A stretch of DNA of 60,344 nucleotides. It comes from an uncultured Clostridia bacterium (GTDB taxonomy: Bacteria > Bacillota > Clostridia > Christensenellales > Borkfalkiaceae). The position numbers and the translations under genes were made by a program. The stretch is from positions 1-60,344 of the forward strand of contig CALVHS010000055.1 in the NCBI GenBank assembly GCA_944328665.1. The letters run 5' to 3'. The notes beneath the pieces are model-generated. The model did not search any database. It saw only the letters and a program-made list of their open reading frames with translations, and was not told the DNA's origin. Below are positions 15,815 to 23,554 of the stretch, piece after piece; position 1 is the stretch's first letter, and each line of letters opens with the position of its first letter.

Positions 15815-16237
15815 TCAGAAACCGATCTTTAAGTACACCGTCGTACCCACGCCGACGGTCGAGTCGATCTTCATCTCGTCGCTGTATTTTTTCATATTCG
15901 GGAGCCCCATGCCCGCGCCGAAGCCGAGGCTGCGGATATTTTCCGACGCCGTGGAATAGCCCGCCTTCATGGCGAGGTCAATGTCCGCGATGCCGGGGCC
16001 GCTGTCCTGCAGGGTGATATCGATGCGTTCGGGATAGATCTCGGCGATAGCTTTGCCGCCGTGCGCATGGATGACCATGTTGATCTCCCCTTCGTACATG
16101 GCGATGGCGACCCGCCGCACGGACGCCGCCGAAACGCCCATCTGCTTTAAAGTGCGCTTGACGCTTTCGCTGGCGTGCCCCGCGGAGGAAAAGTTGTCGC
16201 CGTCCACGTCATATTCGAGCCGTATACAGTCAGACAT
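15815..16237 (-). CDS. RsbW-like anti-sigma ATP-binding protein (HATPase_c)
   Basis: 140 residues forming a bare GHKL ATPase domain. The N-box lies in AMYEGEINMVIHA, the G1 box in DSGPGI, and a lid/G2 region in FGAGMGLPNMKKY. Proteins of this size are serine kinases/anti-sigma factors (RsbW, SpoIIAB, RsbT); a partner sigma or anti-anti-sigma factor is not encoded nearby. ATG at 16237 chosen (GGTGG upstream); a GTG three codons earlier is possible. It starts one base after the upstream DRTGG stop (TGA-T-ATG), so translation is coupled, and it ends 36 nt before the hydrogenase-like gene. Confidence 0.85.
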   Translation of the reverse strand: MSDCIRLEYDVDGDNFSSAGHASESVKRTLKQMGVSAASVRRVAIAMYEGEINMVIHAHGGKAIAEIYPERIDITLQDSGPGIADIDLAMKAGYSTASENIRSLGFGAGMGLPNMKKYSDEMKIDSTVGVGTTVYLKIGF

Positions 16238-16238
16238 A

Positions 16239-16577
16239 TCAGCCACCGAGCCCGTTGGTATACAAAATGCCGCAGGCGACGAAAAGGCGCTTTTCCGTCG
16301 TCAGCAGGACGATCCCCTTCTCTTCGGCAAGGTCGATGACGGGCTGTTCGGGGCGTTTGCCGCGCACAAAGACAATGCAGAGCATATCCATCATCTCCGC
16401 CGTGCGTACGACCTGCGGGTTCAACAGCCCCGTCAGCAAAACAGATTGGTCTTTGACATAGGCAAGCACGTCGCTCATCATGTCCGAACCGCAGGCGGTA
16501 TGGATCTCTGTGTCGAGGCGGTCTGCCCCGCACAAAATTTCCGCGTTCAGCAACCGTACCACATCTCTGATTGTCAT
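16239..16577 (-). CDS. DRTGG-domain protein (first gene of the sensory operon)
   Basis: 112 residues beginning TIRDVVRLLNAEILCG, the usual start of free-standing DRTGG proteins. A CGSDMMSDVLAY segment near residue 29 corresponds to the core DxxTGG-like region. It is related to, but clearly diverged from, the second DRTGG protein of the operon. The start has GGGAG about 7 nt upstream; an upstream ATG in frame would place the promoter inside the coding region. First gene of a four-gene operon. Confidence 0.82.
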   Translation of the reverse strand: MTIRDVVRLLNAEILCGADRLDTEIHTACGSDMMSDVLAYVKDQSVLLTGLLNPQVVRTAEMMDMLCIVFVRGKRPEQPVIDLAEEKGIVLLTTEKRLFVACGILYTNGLGG

Positions 16578-16665
16578 AACATTCTCCCGTTCAGAAAAAT
16601 TCTTCCGCCGCGCGGGCGGAAACGGCACAAGTGCAAAAATGCACCTTTGCCGATATGCTGTCATT

Positions 16666-16694
16666 ATCATATCATAAAAGTGCAAATTTTTCAA
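16666..16694 (-). promoter_or_regulatory. Promoter of the DRTGG/hydrogenase-like operon
   Basis: TTGAAA (16689-16694), 17 nt, TATGAT (16666-16671) on the minus strand. A small GTGCA-AAAA-TGCAC inverted repeat (16631-16644) falls in the leader and may be an operator or hairpin. Confidence 0.6.
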
Positions 16695-16699
16695 GAGTT

Positions 16700-16823
16700 T
16701 TCAAAAAAAACTCCATGCAGACCACTTTTTTCGCCCCTTACAGCGCGCCAAAGCCCGCATCCCCGCAAAAAATCGCCCCCTCTGCTTAAAAGAAATTTCG
16801 TGATGTAAGGGGAAACAATTTCC
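16700..16823. other. Non-coding gap with short inverted repeats
   Basis: No ORF is credible. A 9-bp inverted repeat CCCCTTACA (16734-16742) / TGTAAGGGG (16804-16812) encloses about 61 nt of C-rich sequence, and GAGTTTT/AAAACTC forms a 7-bp hairpin near 16700. These may mark an older relative of the element next door. Confidence 0.4.
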
Positions 16824-16990
16824 AAAGGCTTCCCCCTGGGGGGAAGCTGTCACGAAGTGACTGATGAGGGGGCATCGTGATTTATTTTCAACAGGGTTCC
16901 CAAAAAGTATCGAAGAACTTTTTGGGAATCAACGCCTCATCCGTCAGCCGCTGCGGGCGGCTGACACCTTCCCCTACGCGGGGAAGGCTA
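16824..16990. repeat. Palindromic MITE-like non-coding element
   Basis: A 167-nt element whose left half (AAGGCTTCCCC ... TGACTGATGAGG) is an imperfect inverted repeat of its right half (CCTCATCCGTCAG ... GGGGAAGGCT). Each half contains smaller hairpins, and the centre holds a perfect 12-bp stem TTCCCAAAAAGT (16897-16908) / ACTTTTTGGGAA (16917-16928). No transposase, no ORF. Similar CCTCATCCGTCAG/CCTTCCCC palindromes are widespread in gut Clostridia as I recall, suggesting a non-autonomous mobile or REP-type repeat. Only one copy is in this window. Confidence 0.6.
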
Positions 16991-17068
16991 TATTGCGGAT
17001 TGTTTTCCTCAAAATCACGACTTTTTTCGTGCCTTTGCGCGAAAAAAGTGTGAACCTAAATGTTTGAA

Positions 17069-17103
17069 TAAAAAATTGTGCGCCGCCCTTTCGGACGACG
17101 CAC
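17069..17103 (-). terminator. Terminator of the large pilin-like gene
   Basis: On the minus strand GTGCGTCGTCC pairs with GGGCGGCGCAC across GAAA, followed by AATTTTTTATT. A further hairpin CACGACTTTTTTCG/CGAAAAAAGTGTG lies at about 17016-17053. Confidence 0.8.
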
Positions 17104-17131
17104 GCATGGAAAAATGGTGGTATGAACGATA

Positions 17132-19435
17132 TTATCCGAGGACAGGGATCGGATCCGCGCTTGTATATACTTTGCTGCCGACAATCTGCCCCACATTATT
17201 CATCGCCGTGATCTGATACGTTGCATTGGCTGCGATCGACGCGCTGCCCTCTCCGTTTTCGAGCATCGATTCATCATCGATGACCGACTGATAATCGACT
17301 ACGACCTCCCATTCCCCTTCCGCATTTTGATGCAGTTTGTAATTATGGGTACGATCATCCGTCAGCACCTCTGCATCCAAGGCATCATACGTCTCGTTAG
17401 ACGCTTCCATGACAAACGAAGTGACATATTGCGTCGACCAAGAACCCGCGCTTTCGGCAGCGATCACAGGCAGCGTGATCATCAAATACGACGAGCCCGC
17501 ACTGCTCCCATCCGGACGCTTATAGCTCAACGACGCATAGAAAGAAAATTTATAGGACGTTACGTTGAGATTCGGATCGGGCATCTCTTTTTCTTCGATC
17601 TTGATCTGCTTGTTTCCGTTCTCTTCTTCATAGACCAAACCGACCGTTTGACCAACGTTAATGATCGTCCCCGGTTCGTACTTGTCTGTCTTGCCCTGCA
17701 AAGCGTCGTTTGCCCCTGCATTGAAGTCAGGTTTAGGCGTTAAAGCTCCTCCGGCAAACGCACCGTAACAGAGAGAATATATGATCGTCCCTTCATTTCT
17801 GCAGTTTTCAATATATGCAGCCGCCTCACTCGCCGAAGTCGTATCGTCGCTGAAATCCGCTTTTTCGACGATCTGCTTGATCGGCTGTTGACTCGCATTG
17901 CCCGTGAAAAATCCTACAGCAGACCCGGAAACCGTCGCCTTGTTGACGCAGTCAATAAACGTCAGCCTCGTTTCTCCATACGTGAATACATATCCCCCGA
18001 TAAAAATACCCGCATACTGCGAAAAGTTCATATTGACTTCATTGACGCAGTGAATAAAACTGACGTTGCCGCTCAATTGAGCCACAAAAAAGGAACTGTT
18101 CGTCCCCTGTGTAACGACCGTGCTGGCCGATTCCGGGATCATGGAAATATTTTCGAATGTAACATCCCCTCTATATGCTTCGTCGAGATAAAAATTTGCA
18201 TACAACAACAAGGTAAAACTCTCGTTATTATCTCCGCCTCTCTGTACGATCGTGAGATCTTTAAATGTCACATCTCCTACGCCATATGTCGCAAAGGCAC
18301 CTCCGCTTTTATCGGCAGGAGAAGTCACAGAATGTCCGTTGCCGTCCAAGACGCCCCGAAAATAGTTGCAGATAATACCGACGGAACGATCTTTCAAGTC
18401 GATATCGGCGTTTAAGCGGAAGTAATACGGAACACTTACCATCTCATTAGAAAGCTGTCCGATGTTGACAAACTGCTGCGCCGTTTCGATCAGATAAGGG
18501 TTCTTTTCCGTGCCCAAGCCGCCGGCGAACAGCCCCTGCGTCTCGCCGGAGGCGACCGTCTCTTCCACCGTATCGGACAGGTCGACATTCTCGGAATTGA
18601 GGATGCCCGCATCCGGCGCCGTCACGGACGTCAGCTTGGCGTTCGCGTCCATCTCTACCTTGATATCCGACGCGTTATCGGCTGCGGGAGCGAGAGAAAG
18701 CGTCTTGACGTCGGCGCCGCCTTCCAAAACCACGCGCCCTTTGACCAGCGTCATCTGCTCCGCCACCGTGCCGTATTCGTGGTAAGAATTGCCCGCCACC
18801 GCCGTAATAGAGACGCTTTGCAAGCTGCCGTAATGATCGACCGACGCGCTCGGCGCGTTCACCGTCAGGTCGCCGCCGTTGGTGTTGATCGTCACGTCTT
18901 TCGCCGCCGTCGTTGCCAACGTCACGTCCACGTCTGCGTTTTCGCCTGCGTCAAAGCCCGCCGATACCGTCACCGCACCGCCTGCATACCCGGATGTGAG
19001 GTAATAACTGTATCCTTCTTCCTCGGCATCCGCAGGGATCTCGCCCGCGATCTTCCACAACTTCCAAGAGGAGCCCGTCACGTCGCCGTCGCTGTATACA
19101 GCTTCGCCGCTGTCCGAAAGCAGAGCGAGGCGGTTGTGCTCTTCGTCCCAAACGATATCGTACCCGTCGCCCGTCGGTGACAGATTTTCGATCAGGTATC
19201 CGCTTTCCGCCACGATGGAGATCACCTCGGACATGGTCGTCGGCCTCTCTTCCAACAGCTCCGCGGCGCTCAGCGTCTCGTTCATGCTCTTGACGTTCTG
19301 CGTGTCCGCGCTTTGGTTGGCGCGGCGCACGACGTTGGAAAACGTCGGGATCAGCACCGCCGCGAGGATCGCGACGACGGCAATGACGATGACAAGTTCT
19401 GTGATCGTAAATGCCTTTTTCAGCTTCTTTGCCAT
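17132..19435 (-). CDS. Large pilin-like surface protein with beta-helix-type C-terminus
   Basis: 767 residues. The N-terminus is a type IV (pseudo)pilin signal: basic KKLKK, then A8|FTITELV with mature Glu5 (residue 13), then a long hydrophobic helix to about residue 30. The prepilin cleavage position has Ala instead of the usual Gly. Residues ~65-297 are shared with the neighbouring paralogue. From 303 a GGLGTEKNPYLIETAQQF segment starts a repetitive, Asn/Gly/Thr-rich region typical of beta-helical GLUG-type adhesins, to the end. Presumably surface-displayed. No prepilin peptidase or pilus ATPase gene lies in the window. Own promoter and terminator. Confidence 0.85.
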   Translation of the reverse strand: MAKKLKKAFTITELVIVIAVVAILAAVLIPTFSNVVRRANQSADTQNVKSMNETLSAAELLEERPTTMSEVISIVAESGYLIENLSPTGDGYDIVWDEEHNRLALLSDSGEAVYSDGDVTGSSWKLWKIAGEIPADAEEEGYSYYLTSGYAGGAVTVSAGFDAGENADVDVTLATTAAKDVTINTNGGDLTVNAPSASVDHYGSLQSVSITAVAGNSYHEYGTVAEQMTLVKGRVVLEGGADVKTLSLAPAADNASDIKVEMDANAKLTSVTAPDAGILNSENVDLSDTVEETVASGETQGLFAGGLGTEKNPYLIETAQQFVNIGQLSNEMVSVPYYFRLNADIDLKDRSVGIICNYFRGVLDGNGHSVTSPADKSGGAFATYGVGDVTFKDLTIVQRGGDNNESFTLLLYANFYLDEAYRGDVTFENISMIPESASTVVTQGTNSSFFVAQLSGNVSFIHCVNEVNMNFSQYAGIFIGGYVFTYGETRLTFIDCVNKATVSGSAVGFFTGNASQQPIKQIVEKADFSDDTTSASEAAAYIENCRNEGTIIYSLCYGAFAGGALTPKPDFNAGANDALQGKTDKYEPGTIINVGQTVGLVYEEENGNKQIKIEEKEMPDPNLNVTSYKFSFYASLSYKRPDGSSAGSSYLMITLPVIAAESAGSWSTQYVTSFVMEASNETYDALDAEVLTDDRTHNYKLHQNAEGEWEVVVDYQSVIDDESMLENGEGSASIAANATYQITAMNNVGQIVGSKVYTSADPIPVLG

Positions 19436-19493
19436 TTTTTTTCTCTCCTTTTTTCTATTTTTGCCGTCAAGCCCTTTTCTTTTTTGCCTGTGC

Positions 19494-19556
19494 AAAAAAG
19501 AAAAGCCGCGGCTTTTCGAACGCACTCATTATAGCACTCGGCCTTCGGCAATACAA
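19494..19556 (-). promoter_or_regulatory. Promoter and terminator-like leader hairpin of the large pilin-like gene
   Basis: TTGTAT (19551-19556), 17 nt, TATAAT (19528-19533) on the minus strand; start expected near 19521. Four bases later begins a perfect 18-nt palindrome GAAAAGCCGCGGCTTTTC (19500-19517) followed by six U's (19494-19499). This is an intrinsic-terminator shape inside the leader, about 60 nt before the ATG. Confidence 0.6.
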
Positions 19557-19628
19557 GGGCAAACCGGCCCTTCGGACAAGATTTTACAATTTTTTTACAT
19601 CTATCGCACAGCGGTCAATTTTCCGTGC

Positions 19629-19663
19629 ATAAACAAAGGAAAGCCCGCAAGCAGGCTTTCCTT
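19629..19663 (-). terminator. Terminator of the short pilin-like gene
   Basis: AAGGAAAGCC (minus strand, 19654-19663) pairs with GGCTTTCCTT (19636-19645), followed by TGTTT. Confidence 0.8.
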
Positions 19664-19697
19664 GTTCCTTAATAAATAATAGACGATCTTACATCCT

Positions 19698-20570
19698 TCA
19701 ATCGGCGACGAGCACCTTTTCCACGGATGCGGACACATCGACGGACGCGCCGTCCAATACGCTCTGCACCCGCGCCGCCAAGACGGAAAGGGAAGCGGCT
19801 TCATTCATTTCCACGGCAACGGTCGCGGCGTTCGCGCCGATAGGAAGGAGCAGCAGCGTATCCGCGCTTGCGCCCCCCGCCAAAACGGCGCGCCCTTCGA
19901 CGAGCGTCACCCTGCCGCGCACCTGCCCGTACAAGCTGTACGCGCCTTCCTTTGCCACGCGCTGCACGTGCACATCGTCCGCCATGCCGTAATGATCGAC
20001 GGACGCATTGAGGGCGTCCACCGTCAGCGTGCCGCCGTTGGTGCGGATGGTCACCTGCTCCGCCGCAGCGGAATCGTACAAGACGTCGATATCCGCATGT
20101 TCGCCGACGTCCACCCCGCTGCGCACGTGTACGGACGTGCCCGTAAAGCCGGGCGCAAGATAATAGCTGTAATAGAACCCTTCCCCTTTGTCCTCCGTGA
20201 TCTCGGGCACTTCGTCCGCGATCAGCCAAAGATCGTTCCTGTCCTCGCCGTCTTCATCGTCGAGATACAAAAAGCGGTTTGCCTCTTCGTTCCAGGCGAT
20301 CGTCTTGCCGTCGCTGCCAGCCAGCCGTTCCAGCGTATAGCCGTGCCCTTCCATCAACTCGACCACTTCCGACATGGTCTGCGGTTTGCCGTGCAGTTCT
20401 TCTTCCGCTTCAAGGTATAAATTCATGCGGTCGAGCGCGCCGCCCGTGGACGCCTTGCCGTCCGACATGCTCGAAAGCATCGGCACAAAGACGATCACTA
20501 AGACGGTGACGACGGCAATCGTGATGACGAGCTGGGTGATCGTAAACGCACGTTTCCGTTTATCTTGCAT
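19698..20570 (-). CDS. Pilin-like surface protein (short paralogue, E5Q)
   Basis: 290 residues, a paralogue of the preceding 767-residue protein over its entire length. Both share the prepilin signal, a TMSEVV...GY block, a W-N/D-E-E-x-N-R stretch, TNGGxLTV, ASVDHYG and the VxGRxVLxGGA region. The N-terminus is KRKRA8|FTITQLV: mature position 5 is Gln (residue 13), not the Glu that normally aligns pilins during assembly. It lacks the beta-helix extension and ends soon after the shared domain. Separate promoter and terminator, so the two are expressed independently. Confidence 0.83.
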   Translation of the reverse strand: MQDKRKRAFTITQLVITIAVVTVLVIVFVPMLSSMSDGKASTGGALDRMNLYLEAEEELHGKPQTMSEVVELMEGHGYTLERLAGSDGKTIAWNEEANRFLYLDDEDGEDRNDLWLIADEVPEITEDKGEGFYYSYYLAPGFTGTSVHVRSGVDVGEHADIDVLYDSAAAEQVTIRTNGGTLTVDALNASVDHYGMADDVHVQRVAKEGAYSLYGQVRGRVTLVEGRAVLAGGASADTLLLLPIGANAATVAVEMNEAASLSVLAARVQSVLDGASVDVSASVEKVLVAD

Positions 20571-20617
20571 AACTGCCCCCCTTCGGCGGATCGTGCCCCG
20601 CCTCTTTCTATAAAAAC

Positions 20618-20646
20618 ATTATAACATGACGGTGCGCAGAATGCAA
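20618..20646 (-). promoter_or_regulatory. Promoter of the short pilin-like gene
   Basis: TTGCAT (20641-20646), 17 nt, TATAAT (20618-20623) on the minus strand, then AAGGGGGG before the ATG at 20570. Confidence 0.65.
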
Positions 20647-20705
20647 CCGTTTGACAAAAAAAACACATAGAGAAGGGGTCCCGCACAAAATTTATTACAA
20701 AAATA

Positions 20706-21590
20706 TTACAATGCGGGGAAGAGCTGCATGACGGCGAGAACGGCATAGCCGACCGCGACACTGAGCGCAAAGACGATGCCGAGCAGGGCTAAATTGCGCC
20801 GCCATGCGCGCATGTTTTTGCAGAGGACGACGAACCCCAACCCCGCGTTGGCGCAAAGTCCGGCGATCAGCCCGCCGAAAGAGAGCGCGCCCCGCACATA
20901 GGACATGGTGATGAGCACGCTGGACGCACAGTTGGGGATCAGCCCCACGAGCCCCGCGATGAGCGGCTGCAGCCACAGCCCCTGTTCGAGAAAGGAGGTC
21001 ACCGCCTCCTCCGCATAGTGCATGACAAAGCCGAACGCAAGGTTGACGAGCAAGATATAGGCGAAGATCTCGAGCGAATGCAGGAGCGGATGCACGAGAT
21101 AGCGGTGCAGCTTGCCGTCCTCTTCATGGTCGTGCCCGCAGGGCGCGCCGTAGACGGTCTCCCCCTCTTCCAATTCCGCAAGCCGTTCGCGGCGGCAGAG
21201 GATGCCGTTGAAGAGATATCCCACCCCCACGGCGACGGCAAATTTGACGGCGATGACGGGCATGACGGCAAACGCCTTGCTGCCGTAGGAAAGCAGGATG
21301 ATGAGCGCCTCGTCCGAGGTAGCGAGAAAGACGGCGAGCAGCGTACCCGTGCGGATGAGTTTTCTGTCATACAATTTTGCCGCCATGACGGAAAAGCCGC
21401 ACTGCGGAACGATGCCCGTGGCGGCGCCGAGCAGGGGCGCCAGCCGCCCGCGCAGGATGTTTTTGTTTTTCGTGATGCTGGTGCCGTGTTCCAAAAATTC
21501 GATGAGCACATACATCAAAAACAAAAACGGAAATACCTTGACGCTGTCTATGAGCGCGTCGAGCAGGATATCGGCGATCTCGGCAAACAT
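20706..21590 (-). CDS. ArsP_2-family putative heavy-metal/arsenic exporter
   Basis: 294 residues, polytopic membrane protein with about eight to ten hydrophobic segments in two similar halves. Each half contains a proline/cysteine signature: GIVPQCGFSV near residue 59 and GLIPNCASSVLIT in the second half, the internal repeat of the 10-TM ArsP_2/DUF2899 family annotated as arsenic efflux or manganese transporters. A His/Asp-rich cytosolic loop (APCGHDHEED) between the halves could bind metal. Substrate not proven. It lies downstream of the ABC exporter pair on the same strand, beyond a terminator hairpin. Confidence 0.8.
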   Translation of the reverse strand: MFAEIADILLDALIDSVKVFPFLFLMYVLIEFLEHGTSITKNKNILRGRLAPLLGAATGIVPQCGFSVMAAKLYDRKLIRTGTLLAVFLATSDEALIILLSYGSKAFAVMPVIAVKFAVAVGVGYLFNGILCRRERLAELEEGETVYGAPCGHDHEEDGKLHRYLVHPLLHSLEIFAYILLVNLAFGFVMHYAEEAVTSFLEQGLWLQPLIAGLVGLIPNCASSVLITMSYVRGALSFGGLIAGLCANAGLGFVVLCKNMRAWRRNLALLGIVFALSVAVGYAVLAVMQLFPAL

Positions 21591-21664
21591 AGCACCCCCT
21601 CCCGCCGCAATGCGGCGTAAACAGAAAGATTATACCGCAGGCACACAAAAAAAGCAAGCGTTTC

Positions 21665-21690
21665 GGGGCGGGCGCCTTGGCGCCCGCCCC
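21665..21690 (-). terminator. Hairpin terminator after the ABC exporter operon
   Basis: A perfect 12-bp GC-rich palindrome GGGGCGGGCGCC / GGCGCCCGCCCC immediately follows the ABC gene; a T run appears about 12 nt later on the minus strand, so termination is probable but not textbook. Confidence 0.6.
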
Positions 21691-21694
21691 GTCG

Positions 21695-23554
21695 TCATGC
21701 GGGATCGAACTGAGAATTGTATAGGTCGGCATAAAAGCCGCCCTTCGCCAGCAGCTGTTCGTGATCCCCCTTTTCCACGATGTCGCCGTCCTTCATCACG
21801 AGGATGAGGTCGGCGTTTTTGATGGTGGAAAGGCGATGGGCGATGATGAAGGAGGTTCGTCCTTCCGTCAGCTTATCCATCGCCCGCTGGATCAGCGCCT
21901 CCGTGCGGGTATCGACGGAGCTGGTCGCTTCGTCCAGGATGAGCATGGGCGCATTTTCGATCATCGCCCGCGCGATGGTCACCAGCTGGCGCTGCCCCGC
22001 GGAAAGGTTCGCCTTGTCGTCGAGCACGGTATCATAGCCGCGGGGCAGCGTCATCACGTAATGATGCAGCCCCACCGCCTTACAGGCGCGCACGACGTCC
22101 TCTTCCGTCGCCCCTTCTTTGCTGTATACGACATTCTCGCGGATGGTGCCCTCGAACAGACAGGTATCCTGCAAGACCATGCAGAAGAGGTCGTGCACGT
22201 TTTCCCGCGTCAGTTCGCTTGTGGGGATGCCGTCGATGCGGATGCAGCCGCCGTCCAGTTCATAAAAGCGCATCAACAGGTTGACCATCGTTGTCTTGCC
22301 CGCGCCCGTGGGGCCGACGATGGCGATCTTCTGCCCCGCCTTCGCCTCGGCGGAAAAGTCGTGGATAATGATGCGCCCGGGGTCGTACCCGAAGCGGACA
22401 TGTTCGAACGTCACATCCCCTTTCACCTCGTCGGGCGACAGGCGGCGCGCCTTTTTGCTCTCGTCGGAAAGCTCCTCTTCCTCTAAAAAAGCGAATACGC
22501 GCTCGCTCGCCGCGGCGGCGGACTGCATGCTCGTGAACACCTGCGACAGCTGCGTGAGCGGCGCCGTAAACTGGCGCACATACAGCGTGAAGGCGATGAC
22601 GGTGCCGAACCCGATATGCCAGGCGGGATCTTGCTCCGCGACCAGCACCGCCCCCACCACGCACACGGCGACGTAGCCGAAATTACCGATAAAGTTCATC
22701 AACGGCATCATCAGCCCCGAAAGGAACTGTGACTTCCACGCGCTCGTATACAGTTTATAATTGATCTCGTTAAAGACCTTTTTGACCTTGCTCTCGGCAT
22801 TGTACGCCTTGACGACGTTGTGCCCCGCGTACGATTCTTCGATGTGCCCGTTGATGTCGCCGAGGTACGCCTGCTGCCGCGCGAAGTATTTTTGCGACCT
22901 GCCCATGATGAGGAAGGTGAAGGCGAAGCCGATCAGGCTCGCGCCGATCGCCGTCAGCGCCATGACCCAGTTGGTGACGAACATCATGACGACGCTGCCG
23001 AACAGCATGACCACCGCCGTCACGAGGGCGGTCACGGACTGGTTGAGCGTCTGACCGATGATGTCCACGTCGTTCGTCACGCGGGACAGGATGTCGCCGA
23101 TGCTGTTGGAATCGAAATACCGCAGGGGCAGGCGGTTGATCTTTTCGGAGATCGCCGTCCGCAGCCGGCGTGAATTTTTCTGCGTGACCGTCGCCATGAT
23201 CAGCCCCTGCACATAGGAACAAAGCAACCCGCCGAGGTAGATGCCGACCAGCGACATGCAGAGGCGGAACACTTCGTCCGTGTCGAGGGGGAATATCATG
23301 TCGATCCCCTGCTGCGGCACATAGGCAAAGGAAGCGCCGATCAAGTCGGTGAGATCGCTCAGGACGTTCGGCCCCAACAAATTGAGCACGGTACCCCCTA
23401 CCGCGAACAAAAGCGCGACGGCGACCGCCGCCAAAAAGGGCTTGACGAAGGCGAGCAGCTTTTGCATCGCCTTTTTGAAATCTTTGGGTTTCTCCGCGAT
23501 GCGCGGCCCGTGACCGGGGCCGCCCGTCGGCCTTCTTTTCGGCGCTTCGCTCAT
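21695..23554 (-). CDS. ABC exporter half-transporter (canonical ATP site subunit)
   Basis: 619 residues: an N-terminal Gly/Arg/Pro-rich cytosolic leader (~30 residues), six transmembrane helices, then a nucleotide-binding domain. Walker A is GPTGAGKTTM, Walker B LILDEATSSVD with the catalytic Glu, and the H-loop AHRLST is intact. The signature is NLSAGQ, with Ala for the first Gly. Overlaps the partner gene by ATGA. With that partner it forms a heterodimeric exporter of the BmrCD/LmrCD/TM287-288 kind, likely exporting drugs or lipids/peptides; substrate unknown. Confidence 0.9.
   Translation of the reverse strand: MSEAPKRRPTGGPGHGPRIAEKPKDFKKAMQKLLAFVKPFLAAVAVALLFAVGGTVLNLLGPNVLSDLTDLIGASFAYVPQQGIDMIFPLDTDEVFRLCMSLVGIYLGGLLCSYVQGLIMATVTQKNSRRLRTAISEKINRLPLRYFDSNSIGDILSRVTNDVDIIGQTLNQSVTALVTAVVMLFGSVVMMFVTNWVMALTAIGASLIGFAFTFLIMGRSQKYFARQQAYLGDINGHIEESYAGHNVVKAYNAESKVKKVFNEINYKLYTSAWKSQFLSGLMMPLMNFIGNFGYVAVCVVGAVLVAEQDPAWHIGFGTVIAFTLYVRQFTAPLTQLSQVFTSMQSAAAASERVFAFLEEEELSDESKKARRLSPDEVKGDVTFEHVRFGYDPGRIIIHDFSAEAKAGQKIAIVGPTGAGKTTMVNLLMRFYELDGGCIRIDGIPTSELTRENVHDLFCMVLQDTCLFEGTIRENVVYSKEGATEEDVVRACKAVGLHHYVMTLPRGYDTVLDDKANLSAGQRQLVTIARAMIENAPMLILDEATSSVDTRTEALIQRAMDKLTEGRTSFIIAHRLSTIKNADLILVMKDGDIVEKGDHEQLLAKGGFYADLYNSQFDPA

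Noticed and set aside
16897..16928. 12-bp stem as an ordinary intrinsic terminator
   Set aside because: It is not followed by a T tract on either strand and lies in the centre of a larger symmetric repeat, so it is treated as part of that element.
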